Of a stretch of DNA of 64,000 nucleotides, positions 51,362-60,357 are shown in pieces. The notes beneath the pieces were generated by a model, which did not search any database, was not told the DNA's origin, and saw nothing but the letters and a program-made list of their open reading frames with translations. The position numbers and the translations under genes are program-made. This stretch comes from Vibrio splendidus. GTDB lineage: Bacteria; Pseudomonadota; Gammaproteobacteria; Enterobacterales; Vibrionaceae. Position 1 is the first letter of the stretch, and every line of letters starts with the position of its first letter. Location: NCBI RefSeq assembly GCF_024347615.1, contig NZ_AP025508.1, forward strand, positions 1,860,001 to 1,924,000, in the 5' to 3' direction.

Positions 51362-51772
51362 TCAGAGTTCGCTGAAACCAGCCTTTTTTCTTTCAAGCAA
51401 GGCTTTGATTGAACGCACTGCGAGTTCTAGTAATTCGTCAACTTGTAGAAATGCGGCATCATGACTCTGTTCTAAACATTGCTTCTCTAAAGCGCGAGCT
51501 AACTCACCCAAAGGGCGATTACCTAATGATAGCGCCGTGCTGCCGAGAGTGTGGACCTCGAACTCAAGCATTTGAACGTCTTTCTGCGTGACAGCCTCTT
51601 TTATGGCTACCAAGCGTGTTTGTGATTCTTCGACATAATGGTCGATCAAGATAGGGATAATGTCCGCACTTGTATCTCGAATCATTTGCTCTAGAACGCT
51701 TTCATCAACAAGCTCGCTAACTTCTTGTGAGTTTAGATGTGCAGTTGTGTCTGACGCTAAAGTGGAATTCAT
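51362..51772 (-). CDS. Stand-alone HPt phosphotransfer protein next to sypG
   Basis: A 136 aa protein that is essentially one HPt four-helix domain. The phospho-acceptor His74 is in FEVHTLGSTALSLGNRPLGELA. There is no kinase, receiver or membrane segment. In V. fischeri this position holds sypF, a hybrid kinase whose C-terminal HPt passes phosphate to SypG. The start is 51772 after AAGGACT; the longer open frame enters a MITE. It lies 232 bases upstream of sypG on the same strand. Confidence 0.85.
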   Translation of the reverse strand: MNSTLASDTTAHLNSQEVSELVDESVLEQMIRDTSADIIPILIDHYVEESQTRLVAIKEAVTQKDVQMLEFEVHTLGSTALSLGNRPLGELARALEKQCLEQSHDAAFLQVDELLELAVRSIKALLERKKAGFSEL

Positions 51773-51812
51773 CAAACTAAGTCCTTTCGTTGAGCTTAAT
51801 ATCCGTGAGTAA

Positions 51813-52007
51813 AGGGGCTGTTGACCTTTCGTGGTTAAGTTTTGTTCGAATGGGGGCGCCTCGCTCGAACCCTTCGGGCAGCCCTTGTGGTTCATTTCTA
51901 CTGCGTTAGAGATTTTTCATGTAGGCCAGCTACACGTCAAAGCCTCTTCCTTGTATTAATTTTCCACAAGATGCTGCAAAACCCAGCTCGAAAGGTCAAC
52001 AGCCCCT
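51813..52007 (-). mobile_element. MITE copy A
   Basis: About 193 bp bounded by inverted repeats GGGGCTGTTGACCTTTCG. Internal GAGGCTTTGACGTGTAGC and CTGCCCGAAGGGTTCG are shared with copy B at 63 kb, in the opposite orientation on the chromosome. No transposase. It ends 41 bases upstream of the HPt start. Confidence 0.85.
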
Positions 52008-52217
52008 ATTAAGTTCTAGTCATTTTCTAGAATAATTTCAACTGCTTGCCGTATAAACAGAGCAATTAATTACCATCTCACTCATATTGCTACAGGGTTT
52101 GTGACAAGCCTAACGGACTGATTTAATTTTGTTTTCTCTTATAAAATATAAACTTAGGTGCTTATAAAACCTAAGGTAGGGGTCTAGCTCAGGATAAAAC
52201 GAGGCCGATACAAATAA
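52008..52217. other. Intergenic stretch, no gene seen
   Basis: AT-rich, with an inverted repeat CTTAGGT / ACCTAAG (52153-52159 with 52169-52175) that could be a weak terminator or operator. Otherwise nothing recognised. Confidence 0.4.
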
Positions 52218-52253
52218 AAAAGACCACTGCGGTGAATTAACAACAGTGGTCTT
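52218..52253 (-). terminator. Terminator after proV
   Basis: A 10-bp stem AAGACCACTG / CAGTGGTCTT with a 14-base loop; the minus-strand sequence continues TTTTTT. Confidence 0.85.
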
Positions 52254-52282
52254 AGAGCGGGTTAAGTAGTTTAGGCTAATCT

Positions 52283-52372
52283 AAATAGCTGTAACCCAAA
52301 TAGCTATAACTCAAATAACGATAACTCAAATAGCAGTAATTCAAACAGCCGTGCTTTAAATAACGAAAAGTA
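52283..52372. repeat. 15-bp tandem repeat, 6 copies
   Basis: Units AAATAGCTGTAACCC, AAATAGCTATAACTC, AAATAACGATAACTC, AAATAGCAGTAATTC, AAACAGCCGTGCTTT and AAATAACGAAAAGTA. The array ends 3 bases past the proV stop. Confidence 0.9.
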
Positions 52373-52375
52373 GAA

Positions 52376-53608
52376 CTACGAAGCTTTATCAATCTTTGGC
52401 TTTGGGTCGGCTTCTACTTCTTCCTCGCTACTTTCAGAGAAGATATCAGCAACGGCGCTTCTCTCTAATTCACCCTTCAGATTACCTTCTTCGTCGACAA
52501 CTGGAAGGGAGTAGTCACAAGACATAGTGTCTGGAAGTACTTCTTCAATTACCGCATCTGGTAAAACAGCAGGAACCTCTTCGTAAATCTCATCGCTGAA
52601 GTCATGGACAGAGGCATCTTCAACCGCGTCTTGTAAGCTCTCTTGAGTCACCAAACCTTGATAGCCTTCGTCCGTTACGTGATAAGCGTAATCGTTTTTC
52701 AGCATCTTCATTTGTGCCAGAGCACCTTCAATCGTTTCTGAAGTGATTCGATAGAGAGGAGGCTGCATAACCGTTTCAACCGTCAATGCACGAGCACGGT
52801 TTACGTCTTTAACGAATGCCTCTACATAGTCATCGGCTGGATTCAGTAGAATCTCATGTGGCGTACCTTGTTGTACCAACTCGCCATCTTTCAAAATTGC
52901 GATTCGATCACCGAGACGGAGTGCTTCATCCAAATCGTGGGTGATGAAAACAATCGTCTTATGAAGCTTTTCTTGCAGTTCAATGAGCTGATCTTGCATT
53001 TCACTTCGAATCAAAGGGTCGAGTGCCGAAAAGGCTTCATCCATTAATAAGATTTCAGCGTTAGTACACAGTGCTCGCGAAAGCCCAACACGTTGTTGTT
53101 GCCCGCCAGAAAGCTGGGCAGGGTACTGCTTGCCGTAACCTTTCAAACCCACCGTTTCTAACCATTCATTGGCTTTTGCTAAACGGTCTTCTTTCTTGAT
53201 GCCTTGTACTTCCAACCCGTACGCAACGTTTTCTACCACGGTGCGATGAGGCATTAAGCCAAAGCGTTGGAATACCATCGACATTTTATGACGGCGGAAC
53301 TCTTCTAATTGCTTGGTGTTGAGGCTCATTACATCAATGCCTTCGACCATAATCTTACCCTGCGTTGGGTCAATTAAACGGTTGAAGTGGCGAATTAGAG
53401 TCGATTTACCCGAGCCGGAAAGCCCCATGATAACGAAGATTTCACCGCGGTTAATTTCGAGATTAATCTCTTTTAAACCGACGGTATGACCTGTGTCCGC
53501 AAGAATCTGATCTTTGTGTTCGCCGTTCTGAACTCGGTTCATAACAGACATAGGTTTCGGTCCAAACACTTTGTATAGACCACTAATTTCAATCAATGGT
53601 TTAGTCAT
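52376..53608 (-). CDS. proV: Glycine betaine/proline ABC transporter ATPase (ProV-like)
   Basis: A 410 aa ABC ATPase of the ProV/OpuA type: Walker A GLSGSGKST, signature LSGGQQQR, Walker B ILLMDEAFSALDPL, and a C-terminal pair of CBS-like regions followed by an acidic tail. It drives osmoprotectant uptake. It overlaps proW by 8 bases. Confidence 0.92.
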   Translation of the reverse strand: MTKPLIEISGLYKVFGPKPMSVMNRVQNGEHKDQILADTGHTVGLKEINLEINRGEIFVIMGLSGSGKSTLIRHFNRLIDPTQGKIMVEGIDVMSLNTKQLEEFRRHKMSMVFQRFGLMPHRTVVENVAYGLEVQGIKKEDRLAKANEWLETVGLKGYGKQYPAQLSGGQQQRVGLSRALCTNAEILLMDEAFSALDPLIRSEMQDQLIELQEKLHKTIVFITHDLDEALRLGDRIAILKDGELVQQGTPHEILLNPADDYVEAFVKDVNRARALTVETVMQPPLYRITSETIEGALAQMKMLKNDYAYHVTDEGYQGLVTQESLQDAVEDASVHDFSDEIYEEVPAVLPDAVIEEVLPDTMSCDYSLPVVDEEGNLKGELERSAVADIFSESSEEEVEADPKPKIDKAS

Positions 53609-54500
53609 GCTTGAGTCCTCCTAAATGCGCATTGGTTCTTCTTGCGTATGCCTGTGAAGCGCGGTCAAAAAGAATTGCGAGGGCAACAATGGCAAAACCG
53701 TTCATCAAGCCTAATGTGAAATATTGGTTGGTGATGGATTTAAGAACTGGTTGTCCTAGGCCTTTCACACCAATCATGGATGCGATAACAACCATAGACA
53801 GTGCCATCATGATAGTTTGGTTGATACCCGCCATGATCGTTGGCATTGCTAGAGGGAGTTGAACACCCCATAAGCGTTGTTTCTTGCTCGCACCAAAAGC
53901 GGTTGCTGCTTCAAGGACTTCTTTATCGACTAAGCGTATGCCTAGGTTGGTTAAACGAATCACAGGTGGGATAGCGTAGATAACCACGGCGATCAGACCT
54001 GGAATTTTACCGATGCCGAGTAACATCACCACTGGGATTAAATAAACGAATGCCGGCATGGTTTGCATGATATCAAGCATCGGTGTAACGATAGATTGAG
54101 CTCGATTTGAACGAGCCATCGCAATACCAATCGGAATGCCTAAGAATATCGAAACCAAGGTACAAACAGTAATGATACTGAGCGTCCGCATGGTGTCTTC
54201 CCACATTCCAAAGTAACCAATAAGGAGCAGAGAAACGACACAACCTAAAGCCAGTTTCCAAGAACGACTCGCGGCGTAGACAAGGCTTGTACAAACGGCG
54301 AGGACTATAATCCAAGGGGTTGAGATAAGAAGTTTTTCAAACCAAACAAGGAATGAAAGAAGAGGGTCAAATAGAGATTCGATCATTTCACCGTATTCAC
54401 GAGAGAATTCACGGTATGCGCCATCCAGCGTCTTTTTTATGGTTCGTAAATCAGCGCGTTCCATCTCTGGAAAGGTTGATAACCAATTGGTGTCAGCCAT
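53601..54500 (-). CDS. proW: Glycine betaine/proline ABC permease (ProW-like)
   Basis: A 299 aa inner-membrane permease with about six helices and an EAA loop (EVLEAATAFGASKKQRLWGVQLPLAM). Shorter N-terminus than E. coli ProW (354 aa), as in other marine ProW proteins. Middle gene of proXWV. Confidence 0.9.
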   Translation of the reverse strand: MADTNWLSTFPEMERADLRTIKKTLDGAYREFSREYGEMIESLFDPLLSFLVWFEKLLISTPWIIVLAVCTSLVYAASRSWKLALGCVVSLLLIGYFGMWEDTMRTLSIITVCTLVSIFLGIPIGIAMARSNRAQSIVTPMLDIMQTMPAFVYLIPVVMLLGIGKIPGLIAVVIYAIPPVIRLTNLGIRLVDKEVLEAATAFGASKKQRLWGVQLPLAMPTIMAGINQTIMMALSMVVIASMIGVKGLGQPVLKSITNQYFTLGLMNGFAIVALAILFDRASQAYARRTNAHLGGLKHD

Positions 54501-54695
54501 TTTATATCCTTATAGTTCGGAGCCACTTGTTCATGCGATGAGGTAATCGCCTATGAAAAGGGCTCCGAATCATGAATAACATCAAGTATAGCGACGTTAT
54601 TTCCGTATTATTGAAGCTTAGTGCTTAGCCTTAGTGCACAGTGCGTTTCGAAATATAGCTATCATTGAAATATAACGGCTATCGAAATGCTGCGA

Positions 54696-55688
54696 TTAAA
54701 GCTCAGCTTCAACTTTCTTAGCGACTTCTTGAGAAACCCATGGGTGCCATACTTCTGGGAATTCACTCAAGAAATGCAAGCTCGCTTCTTCACCATCCGC
54801 TTGATTGTCTTCCATCCAAGCAAGCAGGGAGTTCATTTTATCGTTTGTGAAGCCACGTTTAGTGAAGTAGTCATAAGCTTCAGGTGCACGTGAAGCAAAA
54901 CTCTCAGTGGTGATAGTGTGAACGGGGGAAGGCGGGTACATGGTCGCTTTAGGTGAATCACAGTCTTCTTTGGTGGTACAAGTTAAGAACTCTTGTTCAT
55001 CAACACCACTACCAAAGTCAACTTTAACCATGTCGTATTTACCTAGAACGGCGGTTGGCGCCCAGTAGTAACCAAACCAAGCTTCTTCGCGCTCATAAGC
55101 TTTTGCGATAGAGCCAGATAAGCCGGCACTCGAGCCTGGATCAACAATCGTGAAACCACTGTCTTCCAGCTCAAGAGCGTTAAACAAGTTTCCGGCGCTG
55201 ATCTGACAGTTCCAGCCTGCTGGGCAACTGTAGAATGCTGATGTATCTGGGTCTTCAGGGTGCTTAAATAAGCTAGCGTTTTTACGTACACCTTCGATGG
55301 TTGCCATCTCTGGGTATTGTTTAACTAAGTAAGCTGGAACCCAAAAGCCTTCTTCACCGCCATTCACAAGTGCTTTACCTGCGTAGCGAAGACGTTTTTC
55401 TTGGACACCCTTGTCCAATGCGTCTTTTAAGCTGTTGCTCCAAAGTTCAGGTGCAACATCAGGCTGGCCTTTTTCAATCATGGATGTGCCTGTTGGCATG
55501 GTGTCGCCAGGGATAAGTTCGGCATCACACCCATAACCATGTTCTAGGATGAATTGGTCGATATTGGCGATCAGTGTTGCAGAGTTCCAGTTCATATCTG
55601 CGATTGTTACGCTGCCACATTCTCCAGCGTTAGCATTACCGCTGGCTGCTGCTACTAACAAAAATACGGAGCTTAACTTGTATTTCAT
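54696..55688 (-). CDS. proX: Glycine betaine-binding periplasmic protein (ProX-like)
   Basis: A 330 aa periplasmic binding protein. Signal peptide residues 1-21 (ASGNANA). OpuAC-type binding fold with Trp residues (MNWNSATLIANI; APELWSN; EAWFGYYWAPTA) that form the aromatic cage for quaternary amines. First gene of the operon, 195 bases before proW. Confidence 0.9.
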   Translation of the reverse strand: MKYKLSSVFLLVAAASGNANAGECGSVTIADMNWNSATLIANIDQFILEHGYGCDAELIPGDTMPTGTSMIEKGQPDVAPELWSNSLKDALDKGVQEKRLRYAGKALVNGGEEGFWVPAYLVKQYPEMATIEGVRKNASLFKHPEDPDTSAFYSCPAGWNCQISAGNLFNALELEDSGFTIVDPGSSAGLSGSIAKAYEREEAWFGYYWAPTAVLGKYDMVKVDFGSGVDEQEFLTCTTKEDCDSPKATMYPPSPVHTITTESFASRAPEAYDYFTKRGFTNDKMNSLLAWMEDNQADGEEASLHFLSEFPEVWHPWVSQEVAKKVEAEL

Positions 55689-56244
55689 ATTGAGTTTCCT
55701 TTCTCTTTAATAATACAACTAAGGTAACCAAGGTAAATTGGTTATCTAAATTGCTCGATGGTGATCCTTTCCGTGTATTTGAACCATTTGAGCAGAAGGA
55801 GGGATGGGTGAAGTTTGAATAGATAAACGTGCAAAGTCAGTGAAGTGTGATTTGCCAATTCATCCACTGTGTTTCAACAGCCATCGGATAACTTTGTCAA
55901 ACTATTACAAATTCGTCAAAAACCACCTCTATTTATAATCTTAGGGAATAATCGTACGAATTCCATCTTTGATGCGATTTACATGGCACTTTAACCGTCT
56001 GTGTCACATTACCGCTAAAGTTAGGCATGGGGCTGTTGATTTTTGAAGGGATTTAAAGGTGGTAAGACCATGGTTGACGTGTGTGAAATGCGTTGAATGG
56101 TTTTTAAAATCTTATTTTCAATAATAATTTCGCCAAAAACACCCAATTTGGTTTTGGGGCATTTAGAGCTGTCGGGGGCTTGAAGTTTAATAGGATAGGT
56201 GGCTGTCATGGTATCAATGACAGCCATAGAACGGCGCGAAAAAG
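55689..56244. other. Intergenic region between sypD and proX
   Basis: 556 bases. It must hold the proX promoter. A hairpin GGCTGTCAT / ATGACAGCC (56201-56225) lies just past the sypD stop but lacks a T run. A 68-codon minus-strand ORF at 56021-56227 has no recognised domain and is not called. Confidence 0.45.
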
Positions 56245-56934
56245 TTACATCGGCAGGTTTAAAAACTCATTTTGATACAGCTTGTTTGCCAAGCTATCGC
56301 GAAGTGTAGTTGGAAGGAATTTCATTCGATTGATTTGTCTTACCAACTCTTGTGCAAAGCTAGGTGTTTGTTTCATGTTCATCACACTGCCCATTAGATT
56401 GATACTCTGAGCATCAAGCAGCTTTTTCGCTTGTTCTAGGTGGTGAGTTGACGTTTCACCATAGGCGACAACCATCAATGTGCTGTCACAGGCACTCGCA
56501 ACAGACTGTGCAGGGATATTCCCTTTGTTAATGTTGAGAAGCGGTGAGGTGTCGATGATGACTCTGTCGTATTTCTCTAGCCATTTGTTGACCACTTTTT
56601 GTAACGTTGTCGGGTCTTTATAAGCAAGCTGTGTTGATGCCACTTGAGGTGCCGGGACACCAATGAACATCCGGTGAGACTCAACATGTTCTATTAACTG
56701 CCCCTGTTGACTATCTTCTAACATGTTCAAATCTTTGAAAGCGGGGTTGTATAAATTGAGGTCAACATAAAGCGTAGAATGACCAGCAAGAAGAAAACGT
56801 TCTGCTAATGCAGTTGCAACAGAGGTTACCCCGTCACCTGAATGACAGGCAGTCACACAAATCGATTTCTGTCCGTTAAGTTCAGAAGCTAAATACAGTT
56901 GCTCGACTTCGGCATGGGTCGCTGAAATTGTCAT
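56245..56934 (-). CDS. sypD: Wzc/BY-kinase-like ATPase, SypD-like
   Basis: A 229 aa cytoplasmic P-loop protein of the CpsD/Wzc catalytic type. The Walker A region reads SGDGVTS, so the usual Lys is Val; Walker A' DRVIIDTSPLL is normal. Only one Tyr (Tyr223) lies near the C-terminus, not a Tyr cluster. It pairs with the export machinery; kinase activity is doubtful. Start and the sypC stop overlap (TAATG). Confidence 0.82.
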   Translation of the reverse strand: MTISATHAEVEQLYLASELNGQKSICVTACHSGDGVTSVATALAERFLLAGHSTLYVDLNLYNPAFKDLNMLEDSQQGQLIEHVESHRMFIGVPAPQVASTQLAYKDPTTLQKVVNKWLEKYDRVIIDTSPLLNINKGNIPAQSVASACDSTLMVVAYGETSTHHLEQAKKLLDAQSINLMGSVMNMKQTPSFAQELVRQINRMKFLPTTLRDSLANKLYQNEFLNLPM

Positions 56935-59033
56935 TATAAAGCTCCTATTAAGACGATCATTGTTGTTAGACGTAATATGTCTTCTAGACCTACACGAGCT
57001 TTTTCCATAAAGCTCTCACGGCGATCTGGGATGTAGATAGTGTCACCAGCGCGTAGCACAGGTAAGTTGTAAATGTTGGCTGTTTTGCTGAATTCAACAA
57101 GGTCGAAGGTACGAGCTTGACCTTGGCAACAAGACATATTCACAATGGTAATTTTCTCTACGTAAGCATTGTCAGTAGGGCCTGCCGCTTCTGCCAATAT
57201 ATCTAGAATCGTCATGTTGTCGTTAAACACATAGCGACCTGGGTTGTTAATCGCACCAAGCACACGAACGGTTTCTTCTTTCGGTGTGTCTAACCAGTTT
57301 TTACCTTTCTCTGGAATATAAATGGTGTCACCGGTGGTTACATTTGGCAGTAATGATTCGTCACCGGTTTCAAAGTACAGTGATAGATTGAGTTTGCTTA
57401 CTTTAGAGTAGGTTTTATCACGATGCGTAACACGAACGTTGTGTATATCGGCATCCTTAGTAGGGCCGTCTGCCGCAGACAAAATGTCTAGAAAGTGCAT
57501 GTCTTTGGTGAAGCGGTAACGACCGGGTGCATTCACCTGTCCAAAGATGTAGATCGAAGCATCAGAGCTTTGACGTACCCATTGAGATTTATTGTCTGAA
57601 GGATCTTGTGGTAGGTCGTGGACACGGACGATAGAGCCGGCTCGAATTTGCGGCATCAGATCTCGTGGCGCACCATTTCTGATGAAATCATCAAGATTAA
57701 ACACAACCATCTTTCTACCCGTCACAACTTCAATTTTTGAGGTGTCCGCTCGTAACGTAGGACCGCCGACGTGAGCCAATAATCCCATGAAGTTCATTTC
57801 ATCTGACCATTCAATACGACCAGGTCGGTTGACTTCACCGATAACGTTAACCGCTCTGTCTGGCGCAATCTTCAACCAAGACTTCTCGTTCATGTCGGTT
57901 TTCTCTGGAACGAAAATAGCGTCACCGGCTTTAATGCTCGGTGGATTAGAGTTAGGTAGACCTTCTGTGTAAGCCGCTAAATCGAATTTAAGTACTCTGC
58001 CATCCGCCTTGATCACACGTATTTGGCGCGATTCTGCAAATCGAGTCGGACCGCCAGCATTCGCAAGGATATCCATGAAGGTGGCATCTCTTTTTCCTTC
58101 AAAAGCACCGGGAGCGGCAACTTCACCCATGACGTAAACCATGTTGGCGCCGGATTTGATCTCTTCTTCTTGCTTCGGCACAAAAATGGTTGCACCCGGG
58201 CGTAAGATTGGAAGTAGGCTTTCGTCACCAGAATCTAAATAACGTTTAAGGTTGAATAGCGTAGGCGTGTTGTTTGAAATTACTCGGATTTGCTCAACAC
58301 TGGCATAACGAGTCACACCGCCCGAGCGCATTAGTACGTCGACAAGATCGGTGCTCTCTTTATAAGTAAACGAACCCGGTGCATTTACCTCGCCAAATAC
58401 TTTAATTGAATTGCGAGAATCGGCACTGTCACCAGAGTTAGCAAGCTTTGCTGCATCGAACTCTTGTTCAATATTGCCTACTAATGGCGATGCTGGAACA
58501 AAAAGCGAATCGAGTGATTGCAGAGTAGGTAGCGTTGATTCGTCACCTGAATCAAGGAAACGTTTGTAGTTAAACTCTTTTTTGTCCGCGCCTCGCTTAA
58601 GAATCAATTTGTCCAGTTGTGCTCCCGGACGTAATCCACCGGCTGCGTAAAGCGCCATTTGGATGCTAGAACCCAATGCCAGTGTGTATTCGCCAGGCTG
58701 TTCTACATAACCTTGCACGTAGATAATGATTTGTTGTTCTTTGACGTAGACCGAAGCGTTCGAAAGATCTTTATAAGCGGTTGCCAGTGATTCTAGAACG
58801 ACTTTGTTAAGCTGCTCACTGTCATAACCCGCAACAAATACAGCGCCAACTTCAGGAAGGGTTATGCGGCCACGTTTATCCACTTGGAACCCTGTGTTCA
58901 ACGTACTTTCACCGGGTACGTTAACTTGGATAAGGTCACCGACTTGAACCGCGTCTGAAAACTCTTCGCTCGCATTCACGACACTCGTAAAGCTTAACGA
59001 TAGGGTGAAGATAAAAGCGATCAATAATTTCAT
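56934..59033 (-). CDS. sypC: Polysaccharide export protein, SypC-like (Wza/SLBB family)
   Basis: A 699 aa protein with signal peptide (ending VVNA), one PES domain (about 28-105, VGDLIQVNVPGESTLNTGF) and about six SLBB repeats of the pattern VxVxGEVNxPGxFxxxxxxxxxDxLxxAGG. A C-terminal hydrophobic segment follows. It exports the polymer across the outer membrane. Longer than Wza (379 aa) because of the extra SLBB repeats. Confidence 0.9.
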   Translation of the reverse strand: MKLLIAFIFTLSLSFTSVVNASEEFSDAVQVGDLIQVNVPGESTLNTGFQVDKRGRITLPEVGAVFVAGYDSEQLNKVVLESLATAYKDLSNASVYVKEQQIIIYVQGYVEQPGEYTLALGSSIQMALYAAGGLRPGAQLDKLILKRGADKKEFNYKRFLDSGDESTLPTLQSLDSLFVPASPLVGNIEQEFDAAKLANSGDSADSRNSIKVFGEVNAPGSFTYKESTDLVDVLMRSGGVTRYASVEQIRVISNNTPTLFNLKRYLDSGDESLLPILRPGATIFVPKQEEEIKSGANMVYVMGEVAAPGAFEGKRDATFMDILANAGGPTRFAESRQIRVIKADGRVLKFDLAAYTEGLPNSNPPSIKAGDAIFVPEKTDMNEKSWLKIAPDRAVNVIGEVNRPGRIEWSDEMNFMGLLAHVGGPTLRADTSKIEVVTGRKMVVFNLDDFIRNGAPRDLMPQIRAGSIVRVHDLPQDPSDNKSQWVRQSSDASIYIFGQVNAPGRYRFTKDMHFLDILSAADGPTKDADIHNVRVTHRDKTYSKVSKLNLSLYFETGDESLLPNVTTGDTIYIPEKGKNWLDTPKEETVRVLGAINNPGRYVFNDNMTILDILAEAAGPTDNAYVEKITIVNMSCCQGQARTFDLVEFSKTANIYNLPVLRAGDTIYIPDRRESFMEKARVGLEDILRLTTMIVLIGAL

Positions 59034-59866
59034 AATCCACCTCCCATTTTCTCGGCATTTTTAGGGGAGATAATTTCGATACTCACTCGGCGGTTAGTTA
59101 AACGCGTACCGTCTGATTCGCCTTCAAAAAGAGGAACCGTTTCACCAACAGACACGGCTTTGATTCGCTGAGCACCTAAGCCAAAAATAGTTAGGTAGCG
59201 TTCGACTTGTTTAGCACGTCCAAGTGCCAAGTCATCGTTATATTCTTCGGTACCCGTGGCATCTGCATGGCCGGTAACAACAAGGTCTAGGGATTTATGT
59301 TCTTTAAGTAGGCTTGTCGCTTCCGCCAGTCTACCCATGTACTTCGGGTTTACTTCGATCGAATCTTCAGCGAATTGGTTGTCAACATTAAGCAGGTCAT
59401 ACAACTGTTCGATAACCGACAATTGCATTCTAAATTGGTTTTCATTTTTTGGTGGTTCACAGCGGGCTTGTGAGGTCACATAGTCCAGTTGGACTTCAAG
59501 TTCATTTAAGCGTTTTCTTTGAATGACTAGGTCGTTGGCCGCATCTAGAAGCAGGCCACCTTGCAGTTCACGAGCGATACGATTTTGCTTCTCTATCGCT
59601 TGCACAACAGCAGCGGGGAAGCACCAACGGGCGCCTTCTTGAATCAAGGCATCAAGATGTAATTTAGCCAGTTGCCAATCAAAACGTAATCCGTGTTCAG
59701 GACCAAGAGGTTCGTCTGGCATGACAGGAGAAAAGTCGGAATTTTGGTAATTAATAGAGTCATAACTTTCAGCCAAACCGCCGGTGCCTTGTTCAGGGTA
59801 GCTAGTACAGCCACCTAGAACCAAAGCAGACAGAGAAAGGGCTATGTAGTTTTTCAGTATTTTCAT
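59030..59866 (-). CDS. sypB: OmpA-family lipoprotein, SypB-like
   Basis: A 278 aa lipoprotein (LVLGGC lipobox, Cys near 19) with a C-terminal OmpA peptidoglycan-binding domain (VVTGHADATGTEEYNDDLALGRAKQVERYL). It may anchor the export machine to the cell wall. It overlaps sypC by four bases. Confidence 0.88.
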   Translation of the reverse strand: MKILKNYIALSLSALVLGGCTSYPEQGTGGLAESYDSINYQNSDFSPVMPDEPLGPEHGLRFDWQLAKLHLDALIQEGARWCFPAAVVQAIEKQNRIARELQGGLLLDAANDLVIQRKRLNELEVQLDYVTSQARCEPPKNENQFRMQLSVIEQLYDLLNVDNQFAEDSIEVNPKYMGRLAEATSLLKEHKSLDLVVTGHADATGTEEYNDDLALGRAKQVERYLTIFGLGAQRIKAVSVGETVPLFEGESDGTRLTNRRVSIEIISPKNAEKMGGGL

Positions 59867-59928
59867 GCCAACGTCCTATGTTTTTACTTTTTATTATTAT
59901 GTTTTGTTACTTCTAGCTTAGTGGATCT

Positions 59929-60258
59929 TCATGAATTTGTAGGATTTTTTGAATTTACTGGGATAGCGTGGCCAATACGTAGCAAGTTCATAATTTCAAG
60001 AGGCTGGCCAGTCACATTTTCAAGTCGCATGTTGCGCTCGCGCTCAGTTAGGCGTTTGAACATGTAAACAATTGCGCCAACACCAGATGAATCTAAAAAC
60101 TCTACTTGGCTAAAATCAACTTCGATTTCAGGGTGGCCATCATTTGAGATTACATCGTCAATATCGGTCTGAGCATCACGGCTACCTGCTGCATCTAAAT
60201 CACCGAAGATAGAAAGAGTCAGTGTCGTTGTATTTAAATCAATCTTACGTAGTTCCAT
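59929..60258 (-). CDS. sypA: STAS-domain protein, SypA-like
   Basis: A 109 aa anti-sigma-factor-antagonist (STAS) domain. The phosphorylatable Ser is in FLDSSGVGAIVYMFKRL. In V. fischeri, SypA is controlled by Ser phosphorylation by SypE and is needed for biofilm; no sypE is present here. The start MELRKIDLN (60258) follows AAGGAGATA. Confidence 0.9.
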   Translation of the reverse strand: MELRKIDLNTTTLTLSIFGDLDAAGSRDAQTDIDDVISNDGHPEIEVDFSQVEFLDSSGVGAIVYMFKRLTERERNMRLENVTGQPLEIMNLLRIGHAIPVNSKNPTNS

Positions 60259-60290
60259 AGCGATATCTCCTTTTGAGTATGTATGGACAA

Positions 60291-60309
60291 TTGCACTGAA
60301 TGTGCCAAC
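60291..60309 (-). promoter_or_regulatory. Sigma-54 promoter for sypABCD
   Basis: Minus strand GTTGGCACATTCAGTGCAA; GG and GC 10 bases apart. It is about 33 bases upstream of the sypA start. Confidence 0.88.
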
Positions 60310-60357
60310 TTTTATGTTTATATTTTTCAATAACTTAACTTGACCGCTAATCTCTAT

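Noticed and set aside
51773..51895. N-terminal extension of the HPt protein
   Set aside because: The extra 41 codons come from MITE copy A, and a good ribosome site favours the start at 51772.
56021..56227. 68-codon minus-strand ORF just after sypD
   Set aside because: It has no recognisable domain, no clear ribosome site and overlaps a hairpin; kept as unresolved intergenic sequence, not a gene.
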